A DNA stretch of 64,000 nt from Allobosea sp. OK403 (GCF_900113835.1 NZ_FOQV01000003.1:1-64000), one strand, 5' to 3'. Positions 1 to 9,337 are shown, counted from the first letter of the stretch. Notes: a model not told the origin generated them from the letters alone. Numbers and translations: made by a program.

Positions 1-979
1 CCGACGCCGCAGCCGCGACGACCTCGCCGACATCCGTCACCACAGCTTCCATCGACTGCGCCCGCGCCAGGCGAGCGGCCGAAGCTGCGCGTTCCTGCTC
101 CTGAAGCATCGCGACCTGCTCGGTGCTCTCGCGCAGCACTGAAACCGCGCGCGCCATCGCCCCGATCTCGTCCTGGCGCACAACATGCGGCACATCGACC
201 TTGGTGTCGCCAGCGGTCAGGCGCTGCATGACACCGCTTAGGTCAACCAGCGGCCGTGTGATCGAGCGTTGCGCGAAGAGCAATGCCGCGGCCAGTGAGG
301 CCAGCAGCGCCGACAGCAGCACGGTCGGCAGGATCCATTGCACCTGCTTCGTAAAGGCATCGGCCTCTTGTCCGAGCGCATTGCCGGCTGTCTCATTCTG
401 CGTGCCGAAGGCGACGAGAACATCGTTCAGCGCCTTGCGGTTGGCGCGGTTGAGTTCGTTATTGCCCTGGGCATTCGCCGCCGTCGTCGAGACCTCTCGG
501 CCAAGGCGGACGGTCTCCGAGCGGAAGGTGATGAATTCGCTGATCGCCTTTTCGATCTGCGCCACACGCGCATCTGCGGGAGCAAGCCTCCTCAGATCGA
601 CAGTCATCCTACGCAACTGCTCAAAGCGGCTCTCGATGCCCTTGGCGTAAGGCTCAGCCTCCGCCGCCGTCTTCGACATGTAGATGCCGCGTGACTCCAT
701 CACCACACCGGTGACGAGGCCGTTGAGCCGCTCGGTCAGCAGCGCGATGTCGCCCTGCACGCTCGAGCGCTGGTTGAGATCATTGGCCCGCGACAATGCG
801 TAGAGGCTGAGCCCGGCCGAGACGATGGCGCCCGCGGCGACGATCGCCAGCATCGCGACGATCTTGATGCGAATGGACTTCAAGGACCCGGCCTCCCCGG
901 CCTGTTGTCCCGCTGAATCGGGGCGCATCTCTGGCGCATCTGACCCAGCCGGGTTTTTGAGATGGTTAGGCATCGGCAT
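1..979 (-). CDS. Methyl-accepting chemotaxis protein, N-terminal part (truncated by the window edge)
   Basis: Membrane chemoreceptor that would signal to CheA/CheW. The reverse-strand frame stays open to base 1, so the C-terminal methyl-accepting signalling domain lies outside the window. Visible parts are a first membrane helix around residues 38-58 (MLAIVAAGAIVSAGL), a periplasmic helical sensor of about 150 residues, a second helix around 213-234 (WILPTVLLSALLASL) and a HAMP domain starting with SITRPLVDLSGVMQRL. Several in-frame ATG codons exist (979, 973, 928). 979 is given as the longest, while 928 would also keep the first membrane helix. Transcribed leftward from the 980-1344 intergenic stretch. 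Family is secure, start and ligand are not. Confidence 0.85.
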   Translation of the reverse strand, partial: MPMPNHLKNPAGSDAPEMRPDSAGQQAGEAGSLKSIRIKIVAMLAIVAAGAIVSAGLSLYALSRANDLNQRSSVQGDIALLTERLNGLVTGVVMESRGIYMSKTAAEAEPYAKGIESRFEQLRRMTVDLRRLAPADARVAQIEKAISEFITFRSETVRLGREVSTTAANAQGNNELNRANRKALNDVLVAFGTQNETAGNALGQEADAFTKQVQWILPTVLLSALLASLAAALLFAQRSITRPLVDLSGVMQRLTAGDTKVDVPHVVRQDEIGAMARAVSVLRESTEQVAMLQEQERAASAARLARAQSMEAVVTDVGEVVAAAAS

Positions 980-1344
980 GGTCGCTGCCGCAATGCGTCC
1001 AGGAGATCCGAGCCATGCGCGACCCGCCGCCTCTGTGGCGGAAGCCGGAGCATCGATCGTCGCCGTGACGTTGCGACATCCTGATTCGCGATGAAATCGC
1101 TAAACAAATGCTTAAAATTCAAGCTTCTCGGCCTGTTCGAAACCTGATGAGCTAATTTGCGGACCGTGTTTTCTCGCTATGGTTGTATATTGCTTTGAAT
1201 AACACGCATAGAGATTGCAATTGTTGCCGATTCGTCACAGCTTGTGTCTGCCACAATTTCGCCACGCACTGTTCACCCCACGGCCATCTCGCACACCTTG
1301 AAAGAGGCATCGGGGTATGGCGTGGAACTTGCGCGTCGCTCCTA
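980..1344. other. Intergenic stretch, promoter side of the chemoreceptor
   Basis: No convincing gene. The part 1090-1260 is visibly AT-richer than its surroundings (for example around 1100-1120 and 1180-1220) and should contain the leftward promoter of the chemoreceptor. Short open frames here have no coding character. The stretch ends at a palindromic repeat. Confidence 0.5.
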
Positions 1345-1458
1345 GATCACGTCGCATTCGGACGGCTCCGTCCGAATGCGGAAAAACGTGATCGATTCTA
1401 AAAGTTTAGAGCATTGCTCACGCGGAAAACCGGTACCCACTTTTTCGCGCAATGCTCT
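1345..1458. repeat. Dispersed palindromic element, family R1
   Basis: Two consecutive hairpins. The outer arms GATCACGT / ACGTGATC enclose the inner arms GCATTCGGACG / CGTCCGAATGC. After a short spacer a second palindrome begins AGAGCATTGC and ends GCAATGCTCT, enclosing the core AAAACCGGTACCCACTTTTT. A near-identical copy is at 10271-10383. It ends 46 bases before the L,D-transpeptidase start, so it lies in the promoter or leader of that gene. Confidence 0.9.
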
Positions 1459-1504
1459 AGGTTTCCGCCGCCGCCCGCCAGCTTCACGCATCGAGCCCCC
1501 ATCC

Positions 1505-2248
1505 ATGTCCTCCGCGCCCTCCGCCTTTGCCAGCCTCCCCCTGAAGCGCCTTGCGGCGCTGCTGATGCCTCTTCTGCTCGCGGCCTGCGTGAGCACGCGG
1601 CAAGAGCCCTTCGAGGCGGCGCACGCACCTGGCGTCAGCCCCGAATACCTCGCCATGTATGGCGAACAGCCCGATGAGACCTATCCGCTGCCGGCGACCG
1701 ATGTTTCGGAGGTCGACCCGAAGTTCCTGCGCCAGGAAGTGTCCTACCCGACACGCGAGCGGCCCGGCACCATCGTCGTCGATACCGACAACCGCTTCCT
1801 CTATCTCGTCCGCGAGAACGGCCGCGCCATCCGCTACGGCATCGGCGTCGGCAAGCAGGGCATGTCCTGGCGCGGGCGCGCCACCGTCGGCCGCAAGGGA
1901 ACATGGCCGCGCTGGACCCCGACGCCTGCGATGATCGCGCGCGATCCCCAGAAGAACGGCCCCTGGGCCGGCGGCATGCAGGCCGGCCTCGACAACCCGC
2001 TCGGCGCACGCGCGCTCTATCTCTACCAGGGCGACCGCGACACGATGTACCGCATCCACGGCACCTCGGAGCCCTGGTCGATCGGCCAGTCGGTCTCCAG
2101 CGGCTGCATCCGGATGTTCAACCAGGACATCATCGACCTGCACAGCCGGGTGCCGACCGGGACGACCGTCGTCGTGCTGAACCGCGGCACCTTACTGACG
2201 CCGGCTCCGGGCGAGAACTTCGACGAGTTCACCTCCGACACGATGTGA
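1505..2248 (+). CDS. L,D-transpeptidase, lipoprotein form (YkuD/ErfK family)
   Basis: Periplasmic peptidoglycan enzyme expected to form 3-3 cross-links or attach proteins to the wall. It is 247 residues long. A lipoprotein signal ends in LLLAAC with the lipidated Cys at residue 28. The YkuD catalytic motif [20 protein letters not shown] has His185 and nucleophile Cys201. I chose ATG 1505 because the longer open frame upstream runs through the palindromic repeat and would bury the lipoprotein signal. It is paralogous to the convergent gene at 3368-4159: both carry a [16 protein letters not shown] segment followed by PGTI-V-DT. Substrate specificity is not readable. Confidence 0.93.
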   Translation: MSSAPSAFASLPLKRLAALLMPLLLAACVSTRQEPFEAAHAPGVSPEYLAMYGEQPDETYPLPATDVSEVDPKFLRQEVSYPTRERPGTIVVDTDNRFLYLVRENGRAIRYGIGVGKQGMSWRGRATVGRKGTWPRWTPTPAMIARDPQKNGPWAGGMQAGLDNPLGARALYLYQGDRDTMYRIHGTSEPWSIGQSVSSGCIRMFNQDIIDLHSRVPTGTTVVVLNRGTLLTPAPGENFDEFTSDTM

Positions 2249-2253
2249 GGCCA

Positions 2254-2353
2254 GGGTACTGTCCGATCCAACCGGATCGGACAGTACCCTCGGACTTCGC
2301 TTCGACGCGCTTTCTTCACGTGAACCGGTATCCACGTCGCTCGAAAGCGCATT
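2254..2353. repeat. Dispersed palindromic element, family R3, doubling as terminator
   Basis: A perfect hairpin with 16-base arms (2254-2269 and 2274-2289, loop AACC) starts five bases after the L,D-transpeptidase stop and probably ends its transcript. It is followed by the R3 palindrome GCGCTTTCTTCACGTGAACC ... TCGAAAGCGC. The same arrangement (GATCC hairpin, spacer, R3 palindrome) recurs at 29010-29104 inside glcE. Confidence 0.85.
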
Positions 2354-2453
2354 AGCTGACGGTTCAGGGGCACCGCCTTGATACCGTCACACGCACCCAC
2401 CACCTCTTGATGCGGCGGCGCGACCGCGCCGCCCAGAACGAGAGGAGATGACG

Positions 2454-3269
2454 ATGACGCCGCAAGAACGCGACGTGATCGCCGGGATTTTCGACCGCCT
2501 GAAACAGGCGGCCAACCAGCCCCGCGACCCCGAGGCTGAGCGCTTCATCTCAGAGCGCCTGCGCGAGCAGCCCTATGCGCCCTACGCCATGGCGCAAGCG
2601 GTCTATGTGCAGGAACAAGCGCTGACCAACCTGCAGGCGCAGGTCGAGGATCTGCAGGCACAAATCCGCGATCTGCAGAGCCGGCCGGCCGAGCCCGCCC
2701 CCCAATCCGGCGGCTTCCTGTCAGGCATCTTCGGCGGCGCGCCACGCGCTCCCGAGCCGCAGCGCCCGGGCTCGGTGCCTGCCTTCCCGCAACGCTCGAT
2801 GGGGCAACCCTCCCCGGCCTGGAACAGCCCCCAGCCCGGCGCGATGCAGGCTGCTCCGATGCAGGCGCCCCAGCCGGGCCCCTGGGCCGGCCAGGCGGCT
2901 GCGCCCCAGGCGCCAGCCGGCGGCGGCTTCATGGCCAGCGCGCTCACGACTGCAGCCGGCGTCGCCGGCGGCATGGTGCTCGGCAATGTCCTGACCAATG
3001 CCTTCGGCGGTCATGGCGGCGGCGCGGGAGCGGCCAAGGCGGCCGATCTGGGCTCGATCTCGGACAGCGCCAAGTTCAACCCGCCGACGCCCGACGCCAC
3101 CAAGAACAACGACGCCGCCAGCACCCAGAATGCCGGCGACAACGCGAACTACAATGACGGCTCGTCCGACCCGGCGAACTACCAGAACGCCAACGCCGAC
3201 GCGCCGGCCGATGATGGCTATGACGACGGCTCCAGCTCCGCCGGGGACGACGACGATAGCTGGACCTGA
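2454..3269 (+). CDS. DUF2076 domain protein
   Basis: 271-residue protein of unknown function. The N-terminal 80 residues (MTPQERDVIAGIFDRLKQAA onward) match the DUF2076 pattern, with a short coiled coil (LTNLQAQVEDLQAQIRDLQS). A Pro/Gln/Gly-rich low-complexity linker follows, then a Gly-rich hydrophobic stretch around AAGVAGGMVLGNVLTNAFGG, and finally an Asn/Asp-rich acidic tail ending DDDDSWT. ATG 2454 was preferred over ATG 2448 because the AGAGGAG ribosome site ends at 2447, giving normal spacing only to 2454. It sits between two L,D-transpeptidase genes, so an envelope role is plausible but unproven. Confidence 0.8.
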   Translation: MTPQERDVIAGIFDRLKQAANQPRDPEAERFISERLREQPYAPYAMAQAVYVQEQALTNLQAQVEDLQAQIRDLQSRPAEPAPQSGGFLSGIFGGAPRAPEPQRPGSVPAFPQRSMGQPSPAWNSPQPGAMQAAPMQAPQPGPWAGQAAAPQAPAGGGFMASALTTAAGVAGGMVLGNVLTNAFGGHGGGAGAAKAADLGSISDSAKFNPPTPDATKNNDAASTQNAGDNANYNDGSSDPANYQNANADAPADDGYDDGSSSAGDDDDSWT

Positions 3270-3307
3270 TCGCGCGCCGCTCTTCAGCAGCGCCGACAAA
3301 CACGAAA

Positions 3308-3344
3308 CCCGCCCGGTTCGCTCCGGGCGGGCTTCTGCGTTTTC
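3308..3344 (+). terminator. Rho-independent terminator after the DUF2076 gene
   Basis: Arms CCCGCCCGG (3308-3316) and CCGGGCGGG (3323-3331) with a six-base loop, followed by CTTCTGCGTTTT. It lies between two convergent genes and may serve the plus-strand gene mainly, because the T-rich side is downstream on plus. Confidence 0.85.
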
Positions 3345-3367
3345 CTAGCCCTCGAAGGCAGCGCGCC

Positions 3368-4159
3368 TCAGATCACCAGCACCTTCGCGCCGACGCGGAC
3401 GCGCTCATAGAGGTCGGTGACATCGTCATTGGTCATGCGGATGCAGCCCGAGGAGACCGCCTGGCCGATCGTATACGGCTCGTTGGTGCCGTGGATGCGG
3501 TAGAGCGAGGAGCCGAGATACATGGCGCGCGCGCCCAGCGGGTTCTCAGGCCCGCCTTGCATGAAGCGCGGCAGGTCGGGGCGGCGCTTCAGCATCTCGG
3601 CCGGCGGCGTCCAGCTCGGCCATTCCGCCTTGCGGCTGACCGTCTTCATGCCCGCCCAGGAAAAGCCGGGGCGGCCGACGCCGATGCCGTAGCGTAAGGC
3701 GCGCCCACCCGGCTGGACCAGGAAGAGGAAGCGCTGCGGCGTGTCGATGATGATCGTGCCGGGCTTCTGCGGGCCGTCATAGGCGACCTCCTGCTTGCGG
3801 AAGCGCGGATCGATGACGCGCTCGATCGGGCGCTCCACCTCGACGGGCTCGCCGAGCGCGGCCATGCGGCGGCCGGGCGCGCGCGGCTGGGCCGCAGGCT
3901 CGAAGGGATCGGCCGCAGGCTCGGCGCTGCGCCCATAGGTGGCGTAGGCGCCTGGGCGATTATAGACCGCCCCGCCCCGGGCCATCGGCGTCGGGTCGCG
4001 GCCGGTCATCAGCATCTCGATGAAACCGCCGCCGTAACTGCTCCGCCCCGAGGAGGCGGTCGCCATCGGATCGCCCGGCAGCGGCTGGGCATAGTTCTGG
4101 GCCAGGGCCGGCCCGCTCAGCACAAGGGCGGCGAGCGGCAGGAGAAGGACTGGACGCAT
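3368..4159 (-). CDS. L,D-transpeptidase, secreted form (YkuD/ErfK family)
   Basis: 263 residues with a cleavable signal peptide (MRPVLLLPLAALVLSGPALA then QNYAQ). A variable Pro/Ala-rich region to about residue 110 precedes the YkuD domain. The catalytic motif [20 protein letters not shown] has His223 and Cys239, and the protein ends shortly after, at KVLVI. Unlike the gene at 1505 it lacks a lipobox. The two share the whole catalytic half and are convergent around the DUF2076 gene, which suggests duplication and then division of labour between a tethered and a soluble enzyme. Role in 3-3 cross-linking is known for the family and inferred here. Confidence 0.93.
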   Translation of the reverse strand: MRPVLLLPLAALVLSGPALAQNYAQPLPGDPMATASSGRSSYGGGFIEMLMTGRDPTPMARGGAVYNRPGAYATYGRSAEPAADPFEPAAQPRAPGRRMAALGEPVEVERPIERVIDPRFRKQEVAYDGPQKPGTIIIDTPQRFLFLVQPGGRALRYGIGVGRPGFSWAGMKTVSRKAEWPSWTPPAEMLKRRPDLPRFMQGGPENPLGARAMYLGSSLYRIHGTNEPYTIGQAVSSGCIRMTNDDVTDLYERVRVGAKVLVI

Positions 4160-4320
4160 GACGCAACTCTCTCGACATCAATCTGCCGGAGAGCCTGCCG
4201 AGCGGCAGGAGAAGGAATGGTGAATCGTTGACTCTGCGGCGCGCGACAGGCGGTTAATCCCGCCAATTCAACGAATTAACCTTAGCGATCCGGCAAGGGA
4301 CAGGGTGAACGAAGCGTTGC

Positions 4321-7300
4321 TCACCAGGTCACGCGCAGACCGAGATTGCCCTGCACCGAGCGCCGGTCCTTGCCGCCCAGCGCGATGGTGTAGCCGCCCG
4401 CGGCGTAAAGGCTCACCGCCGACGACAATTTGGCGATGACACCGCCGCCGATCTCGAGCGAGGTGCCGCCGAATTTGGTCGGGATGACGTCGGCCGTATC
4501 GAAGGTGATTTTGTCGGTCCTCTCGAAATTGTGCCAGAGATTGAGGTTGAGATAGGGCTGCCACTGCACGGAGCCGGCCTGGAACGCGCCCTGCAGGCGC
4601 GCCCCGACCCGGCCGGTGACGGCGTCGCTGGCACTGAGGGCCAGGCTAGCGAAGCGGTCCTGCACCGTCCCCAGCGAGAGATGCTGCCAGATCAGTTGCG
4701 CCTGCGGCTCCAGCGTCCAGCCCGTCCAAAGCCCGATCGGATAGCCGCCCTCCAGGGAGGCCGTCACGGCGCTGCCGTCGAGTTTCCCAACAACGCCGCG
4801 GTTCGAGCGCCCGTCGCCATCGACCCAGCTATGCATCAGCACCGCGTCCAGATACCAGCCGGAGGGGCCCAGATGCGTCCAGTAGGCGCCCAGGCTGTTG
4901 GCGTCGAGAACGAGCTTGCCGACCGGATTGCGCAACTGGCCAAGCGCGAAGCCACGCACATCGCCGTCAGTGCGGCCATAGCCGTAGAACAGGCCGAACC
5001 TGTCGCGATGGCCGCTCGGCCGATCGATGCCGTAGAGGTCGAGCCCGGCCTGCAAGCCCCAGATCCGGCCATCGAACTCCGGATCGACCGTGCCGGACCA
5101 GCGCTGGTTCGTGCGCTCGCCGAAAACGCGGCCCCAGCCCGCCGGCATGCTGCCCTCGCCCGAGAGCAGCCCCTGCTCGCCCTGGCGCTTGTGGAAGGTG
5201 CCCAAAGTCGCCAGCCCGAGCTGGCGCACCATGGCCGGCATGGCGGCATAGATTGGAACCTCGACACGGTAGAGCGGCACGGGCGCCGAACCCGCCGGAG
5301 GAGCAGGCGGAAGCGGCGGGGAGCCCGATGCCGCAACCGGCGGCGGCTCGCCGGCGGAGGCTGCGACGACGGCGTTTCGCAGATACCAGTTATTGGCGGT
5401 GCCTGGAGCCGTGCCGCCATGGAACAGCAGGTACTCATAGGCACCTGCCGCCACCGGCCCGGCGAGCGAGAAGGCGCCCGCGCCCGTCGTGCCGCCATTG
5501 ACGGCATCGACGACCAGGATGCCGCTGCCCGCCGTCAGGGCGCCGGGCCCGCCGACATTGCTGATCTGCAAGGCGGAGCTGCCGCTCGCGGTTCCGCCGT
5601 TGATCACAAGCCTGTCCGAGGGCGAGCCGTCGCTGCCGAGGAAGGTGTTGAGGGCGAGCTGGCCGTTCTGACCGACATAGCTGGAGACGACCAGCCTGTT
5701 GCCGATGCCGGTTCCACCGAGCTGCGCGAGCCCTGCATTGGTCAAGGTGCCGACAATGGTGAAATCGCCCTTCGCACCGCCGGCGAAAGCGGCGACCGTA
5801 TCGGCGACCGCAATCGTGCCGGCGTTCGTGACGGCGCCCGTGACCGTGCCATAGCCGCCCAGCGTCGCCCCTGCCGCCACCGCGACCGGACCACCGCCGG
5901 AGAGCGCCGCCAGCGGGCTGCCTGCATTGCCGACAGCCAGCGTGCCCGCGCCGACCGTGGTCCCACCGCTATAGCTGTTGTTCGCCGTCAGCACGGTCGT
6001 GCCCGTGCCGAGCTGGGTGAGCGCGCCTGTGCCGGAGACGGTTCCGGGGAAGGTCACGATGTCGGACCGATTGAAGGCCAATGTACCGTTGTTGACGACA
6101 TCGCCCAAAATGCTGCCCGTGGTGCCGCCGATGCCGAGCTGCAGCGTGCCCTGCGTGATGGTCGTGCCGCCGGTATAGCTGTTCGTATTGCTCAGGCTCA
6201 GCGTGCCGGCCTCGGTCTTCTCGAGCGCACCCGTTCCCGAAATGACGCCCGCATAGGTTCCCGCATCCGGCTGGGAGAAGCGCACCAGGCCGTTATTGGT
6301 CACGGTCGGCGTCATGCTCTGGGCCCGGCCTTCGAGCGTGCCGGCAGGGTCGACGATCATCTGGCCGGCATAGGCCGAATTGTCGCCGGTGAGCCGCAAG
6401 GTGCCCTGCTGCACGGTTGCGACCTGAATATCGGTAAGCGACCCGCTCAGGGTCCAGGTTCCGGCGTCGGTCTTGGTCAGGAATTCGAAGCCGGTGACGA
6501 GGCTGGCATTGAGCGAGGACAGGCCAGCCCCGCCAAGCGTGATCGTGTCGATGCCGTCGCCACCCATGATGCGCTGCGTGGCCGGCAGGTTCAGGTCGCG
6601 CAGCGTCGCGCTGTCATTGCCGGGCCCCATATCGACGAAGCCGCCGATCGTGCCGCCGCCGGCCCAGATGAAGACATCGTCGCCGGTGCTCATCAGAATA
6701 TTACCGCCGATCGCGCCGCCGGTCACGGTGACGCTGTCGGTTCCGCCGCTGACGCTGATATTGCCGCCAATGCTGCCGCCGGAAATCGTGATGGTGTCGT
6801 TGCCGAAGCCGGTCACCAGATTGCCGATGATCGTTCCGCCCGACATGTTGAAGATGTTGTTGTCGAGCTTCATGTCGACGCGCCCGATGCTGCCGCCGGT
6901 CATGGTGGCGACGTCGCCATCCTCGAAGGCGCCGACGATCGTTCCTCCCGACATGACGAAGATATCGCGCCCGTCGCCCTGCTGCAGCGACTGGATCTGA
7001 CCGCCGGTCATGATGAAGGTGTCGATACCGGCGCCTTGCTGGACCGCGCCGTTGACCGTGCCCGCATTGATCTCGAACCGATCGGCGCCCGGCCCTGTCG
7101 TCACGCCTCCGGTGATCAGGACAGTGCTGCCCAGCGAGAGGGTGATGTTGGAGATGCCAGCCGGGTCGGTGTTGGTGTAGCTCGCGATGGTGCCGCCGAG
7201 CAGCGTCACCGTCTTGGTTCCCGCCCCGCCGGTGATGCCACCGCTGAGGGTGCCGGCAGTGACGGTCAGGCTATCGTTGCCGGCCTGGAGATTGAGCGGC

Positions 7301-7452
7301 GCAACCGTCGGGTCGGGCGGCGTCGCGTCGCAGACGACGACATCGTTGCCGGCGGAGGTCGGTCCGCATCCGGCCCAGACGGTATCGGTCGCCATGAAAA
7401 GGCCGAGAGCGGAGGTTGTCGACAGGATCCAATCGCGGTGGCGCCAGCCCAT
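4321..7452 (-). CDS. Autotransporter (type V secretion) with beta-helix passenger
   Basis: 1043-residue outer-membrane protein. A signal-like N-terminus (residues 1-27) is followed by a long repetitive passenger rich in GGSIGGNI-, GGTIVG- and MTGGSI-like turns. Then come three autotransporter-associated strand repeats of the type LEKTEAGTLSLSNTNSYTGG followed by TTI-QGTLQLG. A Pro-rich linker around residue 710 (PPPVAASGSPPLPPAPPAG) leads into a C-terminal beta-barrel of about 300 residues ending LGLRVTW, with the terminal aromatic residue expected of outer-membrane barrels. The Asp/Asn-rich repeats (GPGADRFEINAG, GNDTITISGG) recall calcium-binding turns. Adhesin or surface function is inferred. 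A 1018-codon open frame on the opposite strand is a by-product of codon use. Confidence 0.93.
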   Translation of the reverse strand: MGWRHRDWILSTTSALGLFMATDTVWAGCGPTSAGNDVVVCDATPPDPTVAPLNLQAGNDSLTVTAGTLSGGITGGAGTKTVTLLGGTIASYTNTDPAGISNITLSLGSTVLITGGVTTGPGADRFEINAGTVNGAVQQGAGIDTFIMTGGQIQSLQQGDGRDIFVMSGGTIVGAFEDGDVATMTGGSIGRVDMKLDNNIFNMSGGTIIGNLVTGFGNDTITISGGSIGGNISVSGGTDSVTVTGGAIGGNILMSTGDDVFIWAGGGTIGGFVDMGPGNDSATLRDLNLPATQRIMGGDGIDTITLGGAGLSSLNASLVTGFEFLTKTDAGTWTLSGSLTDIQVATVQQGTLRLTGDNSAYAGQMIVDPAGTLEGRAQSMTPTVTNNGLVRFSQPDAGTYAGVISGTGALEKTEAGTLSLSNTNSYTGGTTITQGTLQLGIGGTTGSILGDVVNNGTLAFNRSDIVTFPGTVSGTGALTQLGTGTTVLTANNSYSGGTTVGAGTLAVGNAGSPLAALSGGGPVAVAAGATLGGYGTVTGAVTNAGTIAVADTVAAFAGGAKGDFTIVGTLTNAGLAQLGGTGIGNRLVVSSYVGQNGQLALNTFLGSDGSPSDRLVINGGTASGSSALQISNVGGPGALTAGSGILVVDAVNGGTTGAGAFSLAGPVAAGAYEYLLFHGGTAPGTANNWYLRNAVVAASAGEPPPVAASGSPPLPPAPPAGSAPVPLYRVEVPIYAAMPAMVRQLGLATLGTFHKRQGEQGLLSGEGSMPAGWGRVFGERTNQRWSGTVDPEFDGRIWGLQAGLDLYGIDRPSGHRDRFGLFYGYGRTDGDVRGFALGQLRNPVGKLVLDANSLGAYWTHLGPSGWYLDAVLMHSWVDGDGRSNRGVVGKLDGSAVTASLEGGYPIGLWTGWTLEPQAQLIWQHLSLGTVQDRFASLALSASDAVTGRVGARLQGAFQAGSVQWQPYLNLNLWHNFERTDKITFDTADVIPTKFGGTSLEIGGGVIAKLSSAVSLYAAGGYTIALGGKDRRSVQGNLGLRVTW

Positions 7453-7589
7453 GGCAGTACCATCTCCCTAACGATTATTCCGTCGTCCTCCGATCGTTCC
7501 GTAGTCTCGCTTGCCCTGTTGCAGCCGCGCGAATTGAGCCCCTCGGCACCTCGACGTGCCGCACCAGATGTCGGGACCACGGGATGAAG

Positions 7590-7860
7590 GTCGACAGCTT
7601 ATTGTTTCTCAATGTTACTGAGATTAGCATCGACGTCTAGTTTGATTCCAAATTTCCGCGAGTACCGTAAGGTTTTCTCAGAAATGAATCCATTACACTC
7701 GCCGCGATAAGGCGAAATTATCCTGATTTTTGTCGGACTAAGTATACTTTCTAAAAACAAATGCCTATTGTAGCTCGTTAATTACATAAAATTTTCGCGT
7801 TAACCGAAAAGTCATTGAAATTAGTCGAAATCTTCTCTGGATTGCAACGTACAACGCCAC
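7590..7860. promoter_or_regulatory. AT-rich upstream region of the autotransporter
   Basis: This 270-base stretch is far richer in A and T than anything nearby (for example 7690-7830) and contains no credible gene. It lies upstream of the leftward autotransporter and downstream of the leftward flippase gene, so it most likely holds the autotransporter promoter and possibly an AT-dependent silencer or activator site. No specific box could be assigned with confidence. Confidence 0.45.
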
Positions 7861-7906
7861 GTTGCGCTGCCCGCTTCGCTCTCGCCTCAAGCGGCTACGA
7901 GGTGTC

Positions 7907-9337
7907 TCAGCTGCGCCCGATTCGCCGGGTCATCCACCAGAGCCGCGCCGTCGTGCGGCAGCGCGCGACATCGCAGGTCAGGATGAGCGCGCCATAGACC
8001 GCGACGCCGATGGAGATCTGCAAGGCCAGCTCGACCGGAGCGGAGAATTGCCGTCGCAACGGCCAGATCACGGCCGCCATCACAGCAGCCGCCAGCACGA
8101 CCAGGGCGCAATCGCGCAGAGGCGGCAAAACCGGCAGCGCACGCAAGGCCGCCGTCGCCATCACCGCGAGCACGACCAGGAAGGCCGCCGTCTGGCCGAA
8201 GGCGTAGGCCGCGGGCCCCAGCGTCGACGCCAGGCCGAGCCCGAGCGCGAGATTGACGCCAAGCCCGAGCAGCGCGGCAAGCGTTGCGATGCCGGTGCGC
8301 TTGCCGATCAGGAAGACCGGATAGAGGGCGGCCTGGAAGATCGTGATCGCCGCGAAGCCCGGGATCAGGATCGCCATATAGTTGGCGAAACGGCCCTGGA
8401 AGCTCGGCGGCACGATCAAGCGGTCGAAGGCCGGCAGCACCATCCATAGCCCGACAGCGATGGGCAAGGCGACCATCAGCACGAGCAGGATGTTCTTGGC
8501 GATGCGCTTTTGCGCAGCGATCCGGCCGCGCGTCTCGTCGAGGCGGATGATCTCGCGCAGCAGTACGATTTCGAGCGTCGCCCCCAGCGTCCCGAACAAG
8601 CGCAAGCCCATATCGGAGGCGAGCGAGAAATAGCCGGCCTCGGCATAGCCCTGCGCATCGGCCAGCAGCGAGCGGTTGAGCAGCGGGATCAAGGAATAGA
8701 TCGCATTGCCCGCCACGAGCGGCAGCGCGTAGACGAAGAAGCTCCAGGCGACGTCCTTGCGCGCGGCAGCCAGCGAGAGCGGCGCATCGGCAAGCGCGCG
8801 CCGCACCGCCAGGAGCGAGACCGCGGCGCTGAATAGGCCGCCGAGCAGCACGACCGTCGGATCCCGCGTCAGCCAGGCCCCGCCGACCATCAGGATCAGC
8901 GCCATGATGTTCTTGACGATGATCAACCGGGCATAGGCGGCGTCGAGGAAGCGGGCCCGGGCGATCGCCCCGTGATAGTCGAACAGCCCCGCCCCGATTC
9001 CGGCCAGCACAGCGGCCGAGAGCAGCATCGCGGGCAATTTGAAGTCGATGCCGACGGCGACGGCGACGACGAGCAGGCCACAAAGCGAGATGCAGATGCC
9101 CGCGACCAGGAGGTCGAGCGTCGCGCGGATCTCGGGCTGGGTCTCGCGCGTCGTCAGCGAATAGAAACGCAGGGCCGATATCCTCAGCCAGTCGAGCAGC
9201 GCCGTATTGACCAGCACGATGATGGCCGCGCCTATGGCGTAACGGCCGAACTCGGCCGGGCCGAGGAAGAAGGCGATGAGCAGACCGAGGACGAAGTTCA
9301 GCCCGGCATTGATGACGAAGGGCAGCAGGACGGTCAT
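7907..9337 (-). CDS. Polysaccharide flippase-like membrane protein (Wzx/MVF type)
   Basis: About 476 residues forming some 12-14 membrane helices, beginning MTVLLPFVINAGLNFVLGLL. The pattern of paired helices, with GPAEFGRYAIGAAIIVLVN near the N-terminus and NAIYSLIPLLNRSLLA midway, is that of the polysaccharide transport/lipid-linked oligosaccharide flippase superfamily. The ATG at 9337 was preferred to an upstream TTG at 9367 because it starts directly at the first helix. No glycosyltransferase neighbours are present, so the substrate (O-antigen, exopolysaccharide or other) cannot be named. Confidence 0.8.
   Translation of the reverse strand: MTVLLPFVINAGLNFVLGLLIAFFLGPAEFGRYAIGAAIIVLVNTALLDWLRISALRFYSLTTRETQPEIRATLDLLVAGICISLCGLLVVAVAVGIDFKLPAMLLSAAVLAGIGAGLFDYHGAIARARFLDAAYARLIIVKNIMALILMVGGAWLTRDPTVVLLGGLFSAAVSLLAVRRALADAPLSLAAARKDVAWSFFVYALPLVAGNAIYSLIPLLNRSLLADAQGYAEAGYFSLASDMGLRLFGTLGATLEIVLLREIIRLDETRGRIAAQKRIAKNILLVLMVALPIAVGLWMVLPAFDRLIVPPSFQGRFANYMAILIPGFAAITIFQAALYPVFLIGKRTGIATLAALLGLGVNLALGLGLASTLGPAAYAFGQTAAFLVVLAVMATAALRALPVLPPLRDCALVVLAAAVMAAVIWPLRRQFSAPVELALQISIGVAVYGALILTCDVARCRTTARLWWMTRRIGRS

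Noticed and set aside
1376-1504. N-terminal extension of the first L,D-transpeptidase
   Set aside because: The extra residues are encoded by the R1 palindrome and would place the lipoprotein signal internally.
4531-7587. 1018-codon open frame on the plus strand opposite the autotransporter
   Set aside because: It is the antisense of a repetitive high-GC gene whose codon use leaves the opposite frame free of stops. The translation is Arg/Ala/Gly-rich with no domain, and the minus-strand protein has a clear barrel and signal.
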